From NCBI GenBank assembly GCA_026874595.1, contig CM049309.1, forward strand, positions 7,961,076-8,025,075: a stretch of 64,000 nt of DNA. Reading direction: 5' to 3'. The stretch's first letter is position 1. The number at the start of each line of letters is the position of its first letter. The DNA comes from Sipunculus nudus (taxonomy: Eukaryota; Annelida; Sipuncula; Golfingiida; Sipunculidae). Of the stretch, positions 36,001-48,300 are shown piece by piece. A program made the translations under genes and the position numbers. Below the pieces are notes generated by a model. The model had not been told where the DNA came from. It was given only the letters and a program-made list of their open reading frames with translations, and ran no database searches.

Positions 36001-39000
36001 AAACTTTGTAACAAAAACAACCCACCCATCAGAGGAAAGGAAATTTAAGACACGCATAAACAGCTTCCAATGATTTTTTTTCCTGAAAATATAAAATATT
36101 TGTAGCAACATATTTGAGCCATTGACCATTACAACAGGTGTGCCAACTTTTATCTCACAGTTGAGATGAACTGACTTGAACACATGTGAACAGTGTATGT
36201 ATTTGTATATATATGTATTGAACACACTTCTTCAGGTACACATCTGTTGCTGTATATCTATTTGTGCAACATGACAATTTCTGTGAATCAAAACCTGTTA
36301 AAAACACTTGAAACAATAAGTACATAACCAACTGAATAATCAAACAACCTTGAGTAATAGTTCAGCTCTGTCTGACTTAACCTAACCTAACCTGACCTTA
36401 CATATGCCCAACCTTAAGTCTCAAGGCTGTGTCATCACTGCCTGAGGCCAAGTCCTGATTTAAAATGAAAAATATAGTGTTTATGATTGATGGTAGATCC
36501 ACTAAAAGAATGCAAAATTTTAATCTGTATGTAATTAACTATATGAAAAACAATGTGAAAATTAAAAAAAAAAGATTTTCAAATTATATTTTAAAATTCA
36601 ATATATATGCTTTAATATATATAAATACAGACATCAAGCATTGACTTCACACTCAAGTGCTTGTTTAGAATAATGTTTATACTGGAGTATTGATTTAAAC
36701 ACAACCCATGAAAGTTCTCTGTGTCCCAAAACCAACATGGAAAACACAAAAGAGACCAAGCCAGTTCTGATCAAGTATACATCAGTGTTGTCTGATTTCT
36801 GTACATCGCTCAAATGCAGAGTAAGAGCAGAAATTCTATATGGCAATGAAACTAAAATATGCACTTTTTTCAAGCAAAAGACCTCATTTCTTAATCCCAT
36901 TCTTATGCCAAACTTGTCTACAATCTCAAAAGCATCAATCAAGTTTCATAAGATTATGCATTGGTACATTTTTCCACGCAAGTCCACAATAAAATTCGTA
37001 GTGACCAATCGTGAATTTCCTCTCAATAAAACATGCACAAGTACTGTGTTTATGGTAACCATGTAGCCCTGTATAAAAATAATGATTATGCTTCTATATA
37101 CAGTATAAGCTACAACATCATGAGCTAATTTAAAATATCTGATATACACATAAAATTGGCTTTCTCTTAAGCTGTGTTTGTATGTATCCTAGCTTTCAGT
37201 AACTCAAGTATGCAATATGCATAAAATCAGTCTTTATTTAGTGCTAGGTCAGTTCTACCCCTCTGATGAAAGAGTCTACTCAGATGACAGAGTGGAGGCA
37301 ACAGCTTTGTTGAAAATTACTCTGAAAAACACAACAATGAAGCTAACATAATTATTATTTAAGACAATGTCTCAGTGCTTGCATGTATCACATCACTTCT
37401 GTGTTTACTTTTTTACAGCACAAACCTTGTGCCAAAGAGACTGCTATATCTCAGCATATTGGCAAGTCTGCCAGCATATTCACAGAATTCCTGACCATAC
37501 AAAAGCATGTCTCATAAATAATGTGACTGACAGCTTATAAGTACGAGGCACCAGAAATCATATTATGGAGATGGGATTACTGATATAGTTTGCTCATTCA
37601 TTTTTCTCTTATTTAATTCCTTATTCACTGCCTAATGTTAAAATTATCAGCTGTGTACAGTTAGACATATCTGTGAAAGCATTGATGGCCATTACATTCT
37701 CTGGCATGACTAGTGTTAAGCCCTGTAGGTTCAATTAGAATTCCTAACGAGTCAAGTATTTAAGCTATATTTAAGGAAACAGATGAGATGCTATGCCAAT
37801 GAAACCACAATTGCACATGAAGGACTAGTAATGATTTCAATCAGCAAACTGGTTGCACATGTAAATTAGGCCAACAAGACCTATTTTTACAATACCTATG
37901 CTTTTCGTTTGATGGTTAGTTTAATTGGCAGAATTCCACTATTAAGGACTAGAATTTGGATACATTAAATGACAGCTTCAAGCCTGGCCTAGGTGCATTG
38001 TGCATAATGTTGTGAAATAGAAATACAGATCTGATTAACCCCTGATAATCATATAGTATATATGTTTTAACTAATGTTGAGGCAATCTGTGGAGTCAATT
38101 TATTACATCTACATAAAATTTTGGTATTATGTATTCAGTATTATTGTTTTATTCTTAACCAAATCTCAACTGTCAGACTTTGCAAGTTAAAAAGTTGAAA
38201 TTATTTTATAGAACTGCCATGCAGTGATTGTTAAAGAACAATGAAAGCACATAATCAATACTAAAGAAAAACAAAACAACCGATACGAGTATGTAACTGT
38301 TAACAGAACCATACATGACTATATGTGGAAAATGAAATAATTCCACCAAAAAATTATAATATGATCATAGAATAAAGTGACATGATGAAATACCCTTGCT
38401 GTTCATGCCTGGGAGCTACTGTATACAACTTTAATATAAGAGAGTCATTATCTCAGAAATTTGTTTATTCAAACTGTGCTTGTGAAAATGAAATTGGAGT
38501 GCATTGTTCTTACAGTGTTCATTGTGCAAACATGGTTTAATTTATCAAAGAGCATGCTAAAATAATACTTAATTAAGAACAAATTTATCTTACAGGAAAT
38601 AACTGAAAATATCTCAGCTATGTACACATTTTAAACAAAATACTGTATGGCGAAAATCTGGTGATGCTCAAATTCAGAGTATTTCATCAAACAAGGCTCT
38701 TTCATTTTGGATTTTTGTGGAATCCTTTCACTGATTTAAATAAATGACTGTTACATGAGCTAACTTTGAAATGAATGAAATGATGCAACTTATGTCTTGT
38801 TGAAAAATCATTTTGGACTGTAATAAAATTTTAAAGACACAACAGGCGATCACTGAAATGGATTGACCCTGTACAAAATAAACATAATTTTCACTGTACT
38901 TCAATTTATGAGCATTGCTTACGACCTTGTACCTGTCCTTACATTTTCTGCTCCACGTGTAACTGAAACATGTAAGAGCAGAAGGTTTCTGCTCCATGTG

Positions 39001-40670
39001 TAACTGAGACATGTATGAGCAGACAAGTACCAAAGCATATTTACAATAAATTAACTCAAGTCTAGTTTTGTTATAGTCCGGTCCACTAAGGGGTGTTCAC
39101 CATTCTTTTTAGACAGGTATGAACGTTAATATTTCTGTTTCATGTGCAATAATGAGAATACAGTATGGGCACACTGGCAATACAAAATAAAACACTAAAT
39201 TCCAAATTTCCAAATTATAACATATATACTTTGTGAATTTCTTGAAGTGCTGGTGTCTTTTAGCTATGTATTTTATAATACTTATAAATCCACGTACTAT
39301 GATCCACCCTTGATGTACCTTTGACTGTGTAATTTCAGTCAATACTTCATACATTCATAACAAAAACACACCGTTTTTTTTCATACATTAAATTACTGGT
39401 TTCACTCAAACTATATGCCAGATATGGTATTGGTTTCCTTACAAATAATTGCAGAATGCCTTGTTCAGTCACTAAAAGGCCCTTTTAAAAATAAAAAGAC
39501 TTGGCAAATAAAAACAATTAGCATCCCTAAGCAGAACAGGTATATAACATTTCTGGCAAAGACCATGTCCCCCATACCCATTTTAGCATTTTTCAACAAA
39601 TAGCTTTCCACATGATCTTCCTATAAATATACATTTCCCTGCTTTTACCTACACTACAGTGACTAGTTGAAACTGACCTACATGGAGATAAGCACATAAA
39701 GTTATATTACATAAGAATCCTTTGTCTTGAGATACACCTGTTCCCGAGTTGATATTCTATATCCTGCAATGAGCATGTGGTCTTAATAAAGCTTTTTAAG
39801 TAGTACCAGGCACATTATGTACCTGTGAAACCCTACATATAGTCCTGATAAATGACTTAAATCTTCAGGGTCAGACACTATATGTACATTAAAATATAAC
39901 AGGATAAAATATCCTGTTTCACCAAACCTGCTTTCCATCATAATTTTTACCTTAAACATCATAATACAGTGTACATCTACTTAACACAAGAACTGTTATT
40001 GAAGCATGTGCTATACTTATCAATGTCAGAATTCTCCTCCAAATGCCTAATTCATGATCAGTTCTGACATAAAACAAAGTCCAGCTTCCATACATACCTT
40101 AGCTAACAAACCTACAAATGAACCAGTCTGAAAGACCATCTGTCTATTAAGACCACCCTTGGGTTTACTGAAAGCATTCACATTGGTTATAACTGACCTG
40201 TCTAATTAGACAATCTGTGAACTGAAGACCACTTTTGGCCAGATTCATGAGTGGTCTCATAACACAGGATTCACTATACTGCCATACATTCATTGAGCAT
40301 TAAAACCCATCCTTGAATTTCTGTCCTCTATAAAATCACTGATAAACTCTTTTTCTAGAATGTGTATAATCTATGTGTATGCTGGTTTACTATGTGGGGA
40401 TTCAGGTTAGCAAGCATTCATAAATACATATCTAATCCCCATTATATGTAAATCACTGTGTGTCCATCTCCTTGAGCAGATGTGTACAGTTTAAAGCAAG
40501 TAACCTTTGGCCACGTTGCTCAGCTGTGAAGGCACAGTGAACCTGACCTTCTTTTAATTACATTTGTAAACAGGCCCAGTTGTTGTACCTACTCCTCAGT
40601 AATTATTTATTGATAGCTCAATTATGGCCTCACCTTCAACCATGCCATGCCTTCAAAAAGTGCATGTATC
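33061..40670. other. Low-repeat AT-rich stretch downstream of the receptor gene
   Basis: No coding frame longer than about 110 codons and no recognisable domain on either strand. It is less repetitive than the left half of the window. It lies downstream of the receptor gene (minus strand), so part may be transcribed 3' UTR. A minus-strand AATAAA at about 33596-33601 is one possible distal polyadenylation signal. Nothing else is identifiable. Confidence 0.45.
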
Positions 40671-40674
40671 ATGC

Positions 40675-40680
40675 TTTATT
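40675..40680 (-). promoter_or_regulatory. Candidate polyadenylation signal of the receptor gene
   Basis: TTTATT on the plus strand, AATAAA on the minus strand, about 620 bases past the stop codon at 41298. Other AATAAA words exist further on, so the actual mRNA end is uncertain. Confidence 0.3.
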
Positions 40681-41297
40681 AGCTGAAAATTCATCAAATT
40701 TAGTTATTGCACTCCAGTTATGCATTATCCAATTATACATTACAATAAATTAAAATGGAATGAATGTGGTAGTTGTTCATCTTTTACAAATAAAATAATT
40801 CTGGCAGATTTTCACAAAAGAATGTGCAAACAATTGTCACATAAAATTTTGTCTTCATTTATATAGCAAAATGAACTTACAGAAATATCTTAGGAGGAAA
40901 TTTTGCATAATAAATGCAGAAAATAAACCTGAGGGGCATTAATCATTTCAAACACTTGGTATCAGATCAAATAAGCCCGCATTTTTAAGTTTTTACCTGA
41001 TTATGAAGAGGTGCGACAGAGACCATTAACATGTTTGCATGATGCCAATGACTGATCTAATACTGATGTCTCATTACAAAACTCATATCATAAAATTGGC
41101 CAGTGTTAACACTGCAGGTTAAAGGATATATTTTATCCATATTCAAAAGCAATCATGTATGGCATGTACCAGAAATGGTCTGCTCTGATCCCAAAATGAA
41201 AAGAATGTGTGTTCAGCGCACACCGCTGCGATTCAACATGACATCCTTGTTAGCACCAATTAACAGGATTTCATTAAACAATGTGACAAGTCGACAA

Positions 41298-42311
41298 TCA
41301 CACAGTGACACTTGTTGACGGAGCCCCGAGCTCAAGCATTTCTTCTGTTATATAGCCACTAACACCTGTAGGTGAAGCAACATTTGTGCCTGTTTCTGAT
41401 TCAGCTTTGGTTTTCACATTGTTACACACATCTCTGGAGCCTATCCCGCTGTCTATGAGATCTTTATCAGTACAATAGCCCATGTCTTTTTCAGCACAAA
41501 CTGTCCCTGTGTTAGGCTGTTTAGTATCTGCTACTGGCTTTATTTCTTTGTTTGGTACATAGTCAGCCGTACTGTCACCTGACATCTGGCTTCCAGTGCT
41601 GTACCCATGATCTAACCCCGCTGTTACAGTCTTAGGGTTATGTAGGTTTGAGTCTGAGATTGAAGTGGGGTTAGCCACGCTTGCAGAAGGATCCACAGGC
41701 TGCGCCAGCTGTGTCTGCTGCAAGGATGATCTGTTAGCGGCTGGTTTGTCAGTCCAACCTTTACGTAGGTGACTGTCACCTAACAGGCTTGTTTTGCTTT
41801 CTGTGCTGCTGAAGGGCGTTCCTTCAGCTGACGGCTCTACCGCGTCACTGCTAGGCGCTGCCACCTTGCTATAAGTAGCCATGGAATTCATGCTAGTATC
41901 ATTTTCAGTGCTTGCACTGCCAACTGAGCTGGACCCAGACTCTCTATTGTTATTTCCATTATTCAGATTTCTTGGTGACAGGTAAGCAGACTGCTTTGTG
42001 TTGACATTCAGACTGTGTGGTGAACCATCTGGCATTTCTGTTATTGCAGTGTATGCTGGGATGCTGGAGTTCTGTCTCGAAGTTGCAGGACTGACTTTTG
42101 GGCTCCCCGACTCCTTCGGTGGAGGAATACATGGGATATGGTGGTCAGGTTCCTGGGTTTTGCTGTCTGACATTGGCACTGACTCTGGTGTAGGCTTGTT
42201 CTGGTGCTGCAGTTTCCTGATCAGACTTGTAGCGATATGCTCCATGTGGACTGTGTCCCCGCTGTCTAGTGATCTCACACCATTCACTTGATGAGGGATC
42301 ACGGATGACTG
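41298..42311 (-). CDS. Receptor terminal exon: long Ser/Thr-rich tail
   Basis: 1014 bases open to the stop TGA at 41298-41300, after acceptor GAACATTGCAG. Encodes 337 residues rich in Ser, Thr, Asn and Pro, with no folded domain. Tyrosine motifs include AYLSP, TYSKV, GYSTGS, DYVPN, GYCTD and GYITEE. Phosphotyrosines in such tails recruit STATs and adaptors. A similar motif, (G/S)Y.T, recurs three times near the C terminus. Confidence 0.8.
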   Translation of the reverse strand, partial: QSSVIPHQVNGVRSLDSGDTVHMEHIATSLIRKLQHQNKPTPESVPMSDSKTQEPDHHIPCIPPPKESGSPKVSPATSRQNSSIPAYTAITEMPDGSPHSLNVNTKQSAYLSPRNLNNGNNNRESGSSSVGSASTENDTSMNSMATYSKVAAPSSDAVEPSAEGTPFSSTESKTSLLGDSHLRKGWTDKPAANRSSLQQTQLAQPVDPSASVANPTSISDSNLHNPKTVTAGLDHGYSTGSQMSGDSTADYVPNKEIKPVADTKQPNTGTVCAEKDMGYCTDKDLIDSGIGSRDVCNNVKTKAESETGTNVASPTGVSGYITEEMLELGAPSTSVTV

Positions 42312-45300
42312 CTGCAATGTTCAAAAGGTAATATTAAAACTGGACCTTGAAAACCCATCATTCCAAGGGTCAAAGATGTTTAAAAAGAAATTAACAAGAG
42401 CACCACAAGGGTGCCTTATATGCCAAACAAATGTCTTGTGATCTTTATCCTTGTCAAATACATGCTAATTCTGACAAAAATGGAATTCAGGAGAGAACCT
42501 CTACTGGTAAATATTGGTAAATATTGAATTTCATGAAAATCCATCACATGTTAGTAAGTCATCATGGTGCCATCAAGTCTGGTGACCTCTGACCTCATTC
42601 AATATGCATGGATTCTGCCAGGAATCAAACTCAGGCAAGGTATTATATTGGTGACCTCTGACCCTCACTACATGTGTAAATTCTGTCATTGAAATCTGAT
42701 TAGATTTCCTATTGGTAAATAGTAATACTGAGGAAAATAAATACATAAGTACTTATTTACATTTAGAATATAAATATTGTGCCTTGCATCTTTTGATGCT
42801 ATGAATAATGCTGATGGGTAAGATGGTAAATAGTAATACTGAGATGGTAAAATGTAAGTTTCAACATTTAAAACCTTCCATAACAAAAAGCCACCAGTAC
42901 ACTCTGTTGATGAATGGGTGACATGCAGAGAGCTATTGTTACCGTTACGGCTTACCGTGATGTTTTCAATAGAATATGCTGCCTCATTAGAATATGCACC
43001 CCTCTTTTGCTCAGAATGTTTAGTCATACTACTTCAACTAAAGTCCCTAACAGAATACACACCCAAGTTTAGCGCAAACCGGCCCCATACTCCTATCTTA
43101 AATGATGGAATTCATCCAAAAATCTTTGATTACCATGTATTCACAGACAACAAACAATAAATGCTCTTATTATTTGGTTTGTTTTACAAAACATTCAGCA
43201 TACTGATGATTGATACAATGGCCAGGGATGTGCTCACACCGGGCAGCAGGGGACAGGTGCTGCCCAGCACATGACTGGAAAACATCAATGCCAGCCCGGC
43301 AGTATACTTTAAGCCGTGACAAAAATACATGCGTGTATGTATATATCATATGCGTATATGGTATTTTACCTGTATTACTAGTCATGACCCCTGTCGGATA
43401 TACCTGAAGTGTATGTGTGCCAGGTTAGAAGACATCCAAAAGGGCCCAAATTTATATTTAATTGGAGGCACTCTTTCACACTGTGCTGTATTAAGTTTTT
43501 GCTAATGAATAAAATTAGTAGTGAGTGTACGGGTAGCTCAACCTTGTGTCTGTTTAAAAGACTAACATTGATCTGCCTACCAAAATCATATGACACAGCA
43601 AGCAGTATGTGGTTAGCTAGTGATAATAAGATAATCATATATTTTACAACTCTTCTACTGGAAGTTATTCCTCATTTTGTTAATGATATTATCCTAATAA
43701 AATATGCGTATTCTATTTAGATTTTTATGGTAGTTTACTTAAAAGAGTCAGCTTGGAAAAATAATTACAAAAGAAAACCTCACTGTAATTTCTCTTCCAA
43801 TATCTCTGCTGTATCCATCACCATGCCTGTTACTTGTTGGACCCCTGTCAACCATTATACCATTCTCCATGATCCCTGTGTCCCCATAATCATTGGTCTC
43901 CTGAAGAAAACATTTATAGAATATTATTACATACAATATGCATTTTCACAAATTAACCTAATCTAGGCTTCAAAGCAGGTTTCTTCTTCATCTTTCTTGC
44001 TGCGCATGCACAATATCATAACTCTGGTACTGTCCTGATATGGTGAGCAGACACACATGGATTGTATTTACTCACACACAGAACCATAACAAGTTATAAA
44101 ACAGGTGAATTGGATATAATACATCTGCATGCAGAGATGGTTTTGCTGTTAAAGTTTTGTAATATGCCAAATGAACTAATAGCTTGAGATAATTAATACT
44201 CATGTTAATGCAAATAATCATGTACCTTTAACAATTACTCAAAGGTATAGTTCTTAAATTCATGTTCTTGAGAGCAACCTTTCTGATGAGGAGTTGAATA
44301 TCTAATATTTTTATTGTACTGCTGTTAGATAAGATTTGGAATTCTCAACACTTCAATGTGAGAATGCCTCCCAGTAGTTCAACTAGGCATATTGTTAAAA
44401 TGATGATGCAAATGTATCACTGCTTAAATTTAAGTGATATAGAAATCAAAGGAAAACAAGAAAAAATCAAAATTCAACTAAGCAGTAATAGATGGTGCTG
44501 TTTTCACAAGTTTACTGCCTTATACCAGTTCCATTTCTCCAGCCCAGACTAAAGTCAATGAATTGGTTGTGGCCCCTCCTTGCTTTCACTATGTTAGTAA
44601 ATCAATGTGTCTTGAAGCACAACATGATGTAAACATATCTGGGTCAGACTAACAAATTTATATCATGATATCCCATACAATTAAATTGAAAATACATGTT
44701 ATCCTGAACATCTACTTTAAATCATTCATTTTTAATGATAAAAGTAAGAAAACAAGAGCAGGACAAGAGTGCATGATATTTCTGTCAAATATCAGCTGAC
44801 CTCATTAAATATGCAAATATTTTGCTAAAAACCTAACTCAGGCAAGATACTTTACCGTTAACATTCACAGTGAGTTTCATTAAAACCCATCAAGTTCCAG
44901 GACACTTATTGCTGAAACCACACAAAACAGTCTGGTGACCTCTGACCTCATTAAATATTTATGGATTTTGCTGAGAGTCTAAATCAGGCAATATACATCA
45001 TTTGTACACATTCAAAGAGAGTTCCTGATTAGTTATAATGGTGATATCACAAGAAAAAAAAGGAACATACTGCAGACCATGGCCACACCTTAATGTGACC
45101 CATCTATAGGACAAGCTTATAAAAAATACTGACCGTGACTTCAAACGGAAGATCATCAGGCAGATCATACTGCAAGTCCATGTATCTCTTATAAACTTTC
45201 TTGCAGTGCCTGTAACAAAAATACAGCCATTAAACATAATATGCAAAGATTCTCGTATTAATACATGGGAATTGATCTCCTTTTATACTGGCAATATACC

Positions 45301-48300
45301 AAAATGCTTATTACAATCCTTTTGTTTGTTTGAAAATCAGTACTCTCACAAACATAGAGAGGTTTTAAATGTTAAAACAGTATACTGTTTAATAGTTAAT
45401 AATACTGTTTTTTAGTTAAATACAGTGGGCACTTCTTGATATGTGAACATTTTATGAAAGTGACTACAATGTGTTTCAGTAACATCTCGTGTGTGAAATG
45501 ATTATCTATTCACTAACATAAATCAAGAGATCTTTTTTCCTTGAGTTTCATGTAATAAATATATTTGGAAAATATGTTTTTTTCAATCATTTTGCTGCCT
45601 CACTGCAACAACTTGCAAAAGACTAAAACTCTTTTGTCAAACTCTGTCTCAATTTATGTAAGAATGATGGAAAGAAAATATTTTATAATGAAGGAAATAT
45701 GCGAATGTAATGGCCAATAGAAAACAAGAATTTGGGTGAAAATCCAGCAAAGCCTGAAATCTTGCCACTGTCAGATTTGAACTTGGCCTCCCAGTGTACC
45801 AGCCCAGCAGTCAGACAATCACACCATTCCCTGACTGGGGCTGGTCCATGCACTTACTTTATTATAGTGAAGCATCCAGCAACAATAAGACAACCAATGA
45901 AGATAACGCCAACCACTACCCCGGCCACCTGCGACTTGGTCAGCCCTGTAAGAAACAAAGTGGCCCATGGGTCATGCTCTGCTGACAAAAATGGAAAATG
46001 TGATCTTTTGCATGAATTGTATAGGACTCATAAGTAGCTGCGTATAATGCTCAACAGTTAGACAGATATGAATAATGGCTGATTTTCTTAGTTAACATCT
46101 CATGATGGCTAGGATATGTGGGAATGATGCATATTTACAGTTTTATAAATATATGCAACAAGCAAAATCATGGAATTTATGTCCCCTCTTTTGTCACTCA
46201 TGCTTGCTTATCAATTTTTTTTTTCTGGCCTTAGATGTCTCCACATGTCAAAGTGGCTGTTTATAGTTTTCATGGTCTCCTGGAGATGTCTTCACATGTC
46301 TTAATTTTGGTTGTGAAATAGGAATAAAATTTAATTTTTTGTTTTGAAGCTGGTGAGTATAAATTTTCAGACAGACAGACCAAGGTATTCATGAGAGAAA
46401 TTAGTGACCCAAATTTGAAAGAAATTGGATATTATTTCTAAAGGAAAGTTATCACACAGAAACAAAAACATGACTGACAGACAAACAGACAGACAGACAT
46501 TCCCAAATAAATAACCCCTGTTCTGAAGTAAAAATAATGAACATATAACAACAACATATATCTGATTTTTAAAGTACTGAGATTTGTTTTTGCCAAGAAA
46601 ACCTCTCTGAATATAAATATGCCTGAGTATATTCTTATTTTTTATTTAATAACTAAAATCTGAGTTTCTGCAAAAGCAAGCTTAACTTAAAGGGATTCAA
46701 TAGAAATACAATTTGAAAATATAGTCAAAAAGCCATCCAGTTAAACAAGATTTACCATGGAGAACAAATTGGTCAGCTTGCATTATTATTGGTCTAAATG
46801 CCAACAAATCATGCACAGTATCCATGAGCTTGACCATGTATTGCCAAATCTATAAACCTGTACTGAAATCTGCACTTTTATCTAATTTGCACACTGTCCT
46901 ATCACACAACTTATAATAAAAGGTTGCCACATATTTAAAGCAAAACATTATACATGTATTCTGCTTATGAGATTTTCATAAAATGAGTGCCAAGCCATGA
47001 CCACATACCTGTGGGCAAAGCACACCACAACTTCTGGGTTTATATCCCACTAGCTGATAAACCCGGTATACTGGGATTTTACCGGGGTTTGGCAGATATA
47101 TCAATTGAGATATTGAATGTTGGCTCTTTTTTTTATTATAAAAGTTAAAAGAAAATATAGATTTTTAGTGGGATACTCTCGGAATACGATATGCACAAAT
47201 ATTTTTTTACTGTTATATTGTGGCGCTGTGCTTGTGGCAAAAAATCATACCTCAGTATGTTTCCCTTGAAGACCTGGTAAGTGATGGTTTACATTGCGAA
47301 CTGGAATGAGACGCGGAGGCATACAGTATTTCATTGATATTTGACTTGTTTCTGTCACTGGGCGTATAAAGAATAGGTTAATGAGAGGAACACATGGAAG
47401 ATTTATTAAATGTATGTTGCAAGGAAACTGTTCCTGAATAAGGAAATAGAAATATGCATACATCGTAAGTAGCAGAAGCAGATCCATGCAGTGGGTCTGT
47501 ATCCCATTTTCAACCACCGCAACCTTTTCTTCATCGTAACAGACAAATTTTGAGGCCTGAAACCCCCGCCACTACACCCCAGCCCTGTTCCTAGAAATTC
47601 GGACCTTGAATAAGTTTTGTCATTAATCCTCCTGGCTTGAACTCTCCATTTCATAAAGCGAGAAACAGGTGTTCTTCTCTTCTACTGACCACGCATGTAG
47701 GTCAAATCCCTCATTGAAAGCAAGCGTTATTCATATGAACAATAGTCCTTAGTGTTAGAGGTTAAGTGACCACGATGCACGCATTCCGGTGATTGCCGAA
47801 GGCAGTTTGGCCATGCTCTGTGAAAAAAACTGAAAAATCACTCAAAATTATATGTACATTAAAAATTTTTTTTCATATCGCCTATGTCACTGTGGGGATA
47901 ATAACCTTTCAAATGATGTATGGCACAATATTGTACACAACGTGGTTTGAGAGAACATTGCGAACAAGCGTCATTCGAATTCCTTTTATAAGTATTAGAT
48001 AAACACTTGGTTCTTAGATCCTAAGGCACCCAGTATCTACGGTTAACAACAGGGAGCAGTCTTGACTGTGAGGAAGCTACAAGCATGTACTAGAAGGACA
48101 GCCTTAAACACTCTGCACTCTTTTTGATAAGTGATAAGTGGTTTGTTGTAATGCCCTGAAGCTCTGGAACAGTTTACCTGCCAGCATCAGGGGGAGGGAT
48201 CCTGGCTCTCTTCCCACAACAACTCAAGACATTTCTTTTTAAACAGGCTTTTAAACTGTACTCAAGCATTATTTTTGGGCTCTTTTTTCTTAACCCTGTG

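Larger units (their letters stand above)
42312..45133 (-). other. Introns in the receptor tail region
   Basis: Noncoding apart from the exons listed. Repeats of the GTGACCTCTGACCTCATT family occur at about 42580-42670 and 44800-44960. A near-duplicate of GGTAAATAGTAATACTGAG occurs at about 42713 and 42826. No other gene is supported. Confidence 0.55.

Noticed and set aside
36372-36400. Telomere-like CCTAACCTAACC run
   Set aside because: Only about two and a half units; far too short.
36634-37149. About 100-codon frames at 36.6-37.1 kb
   Set aside because: Overlapping on both strands, no domain, and within AT-rich DNA downstream of the receptor gene.
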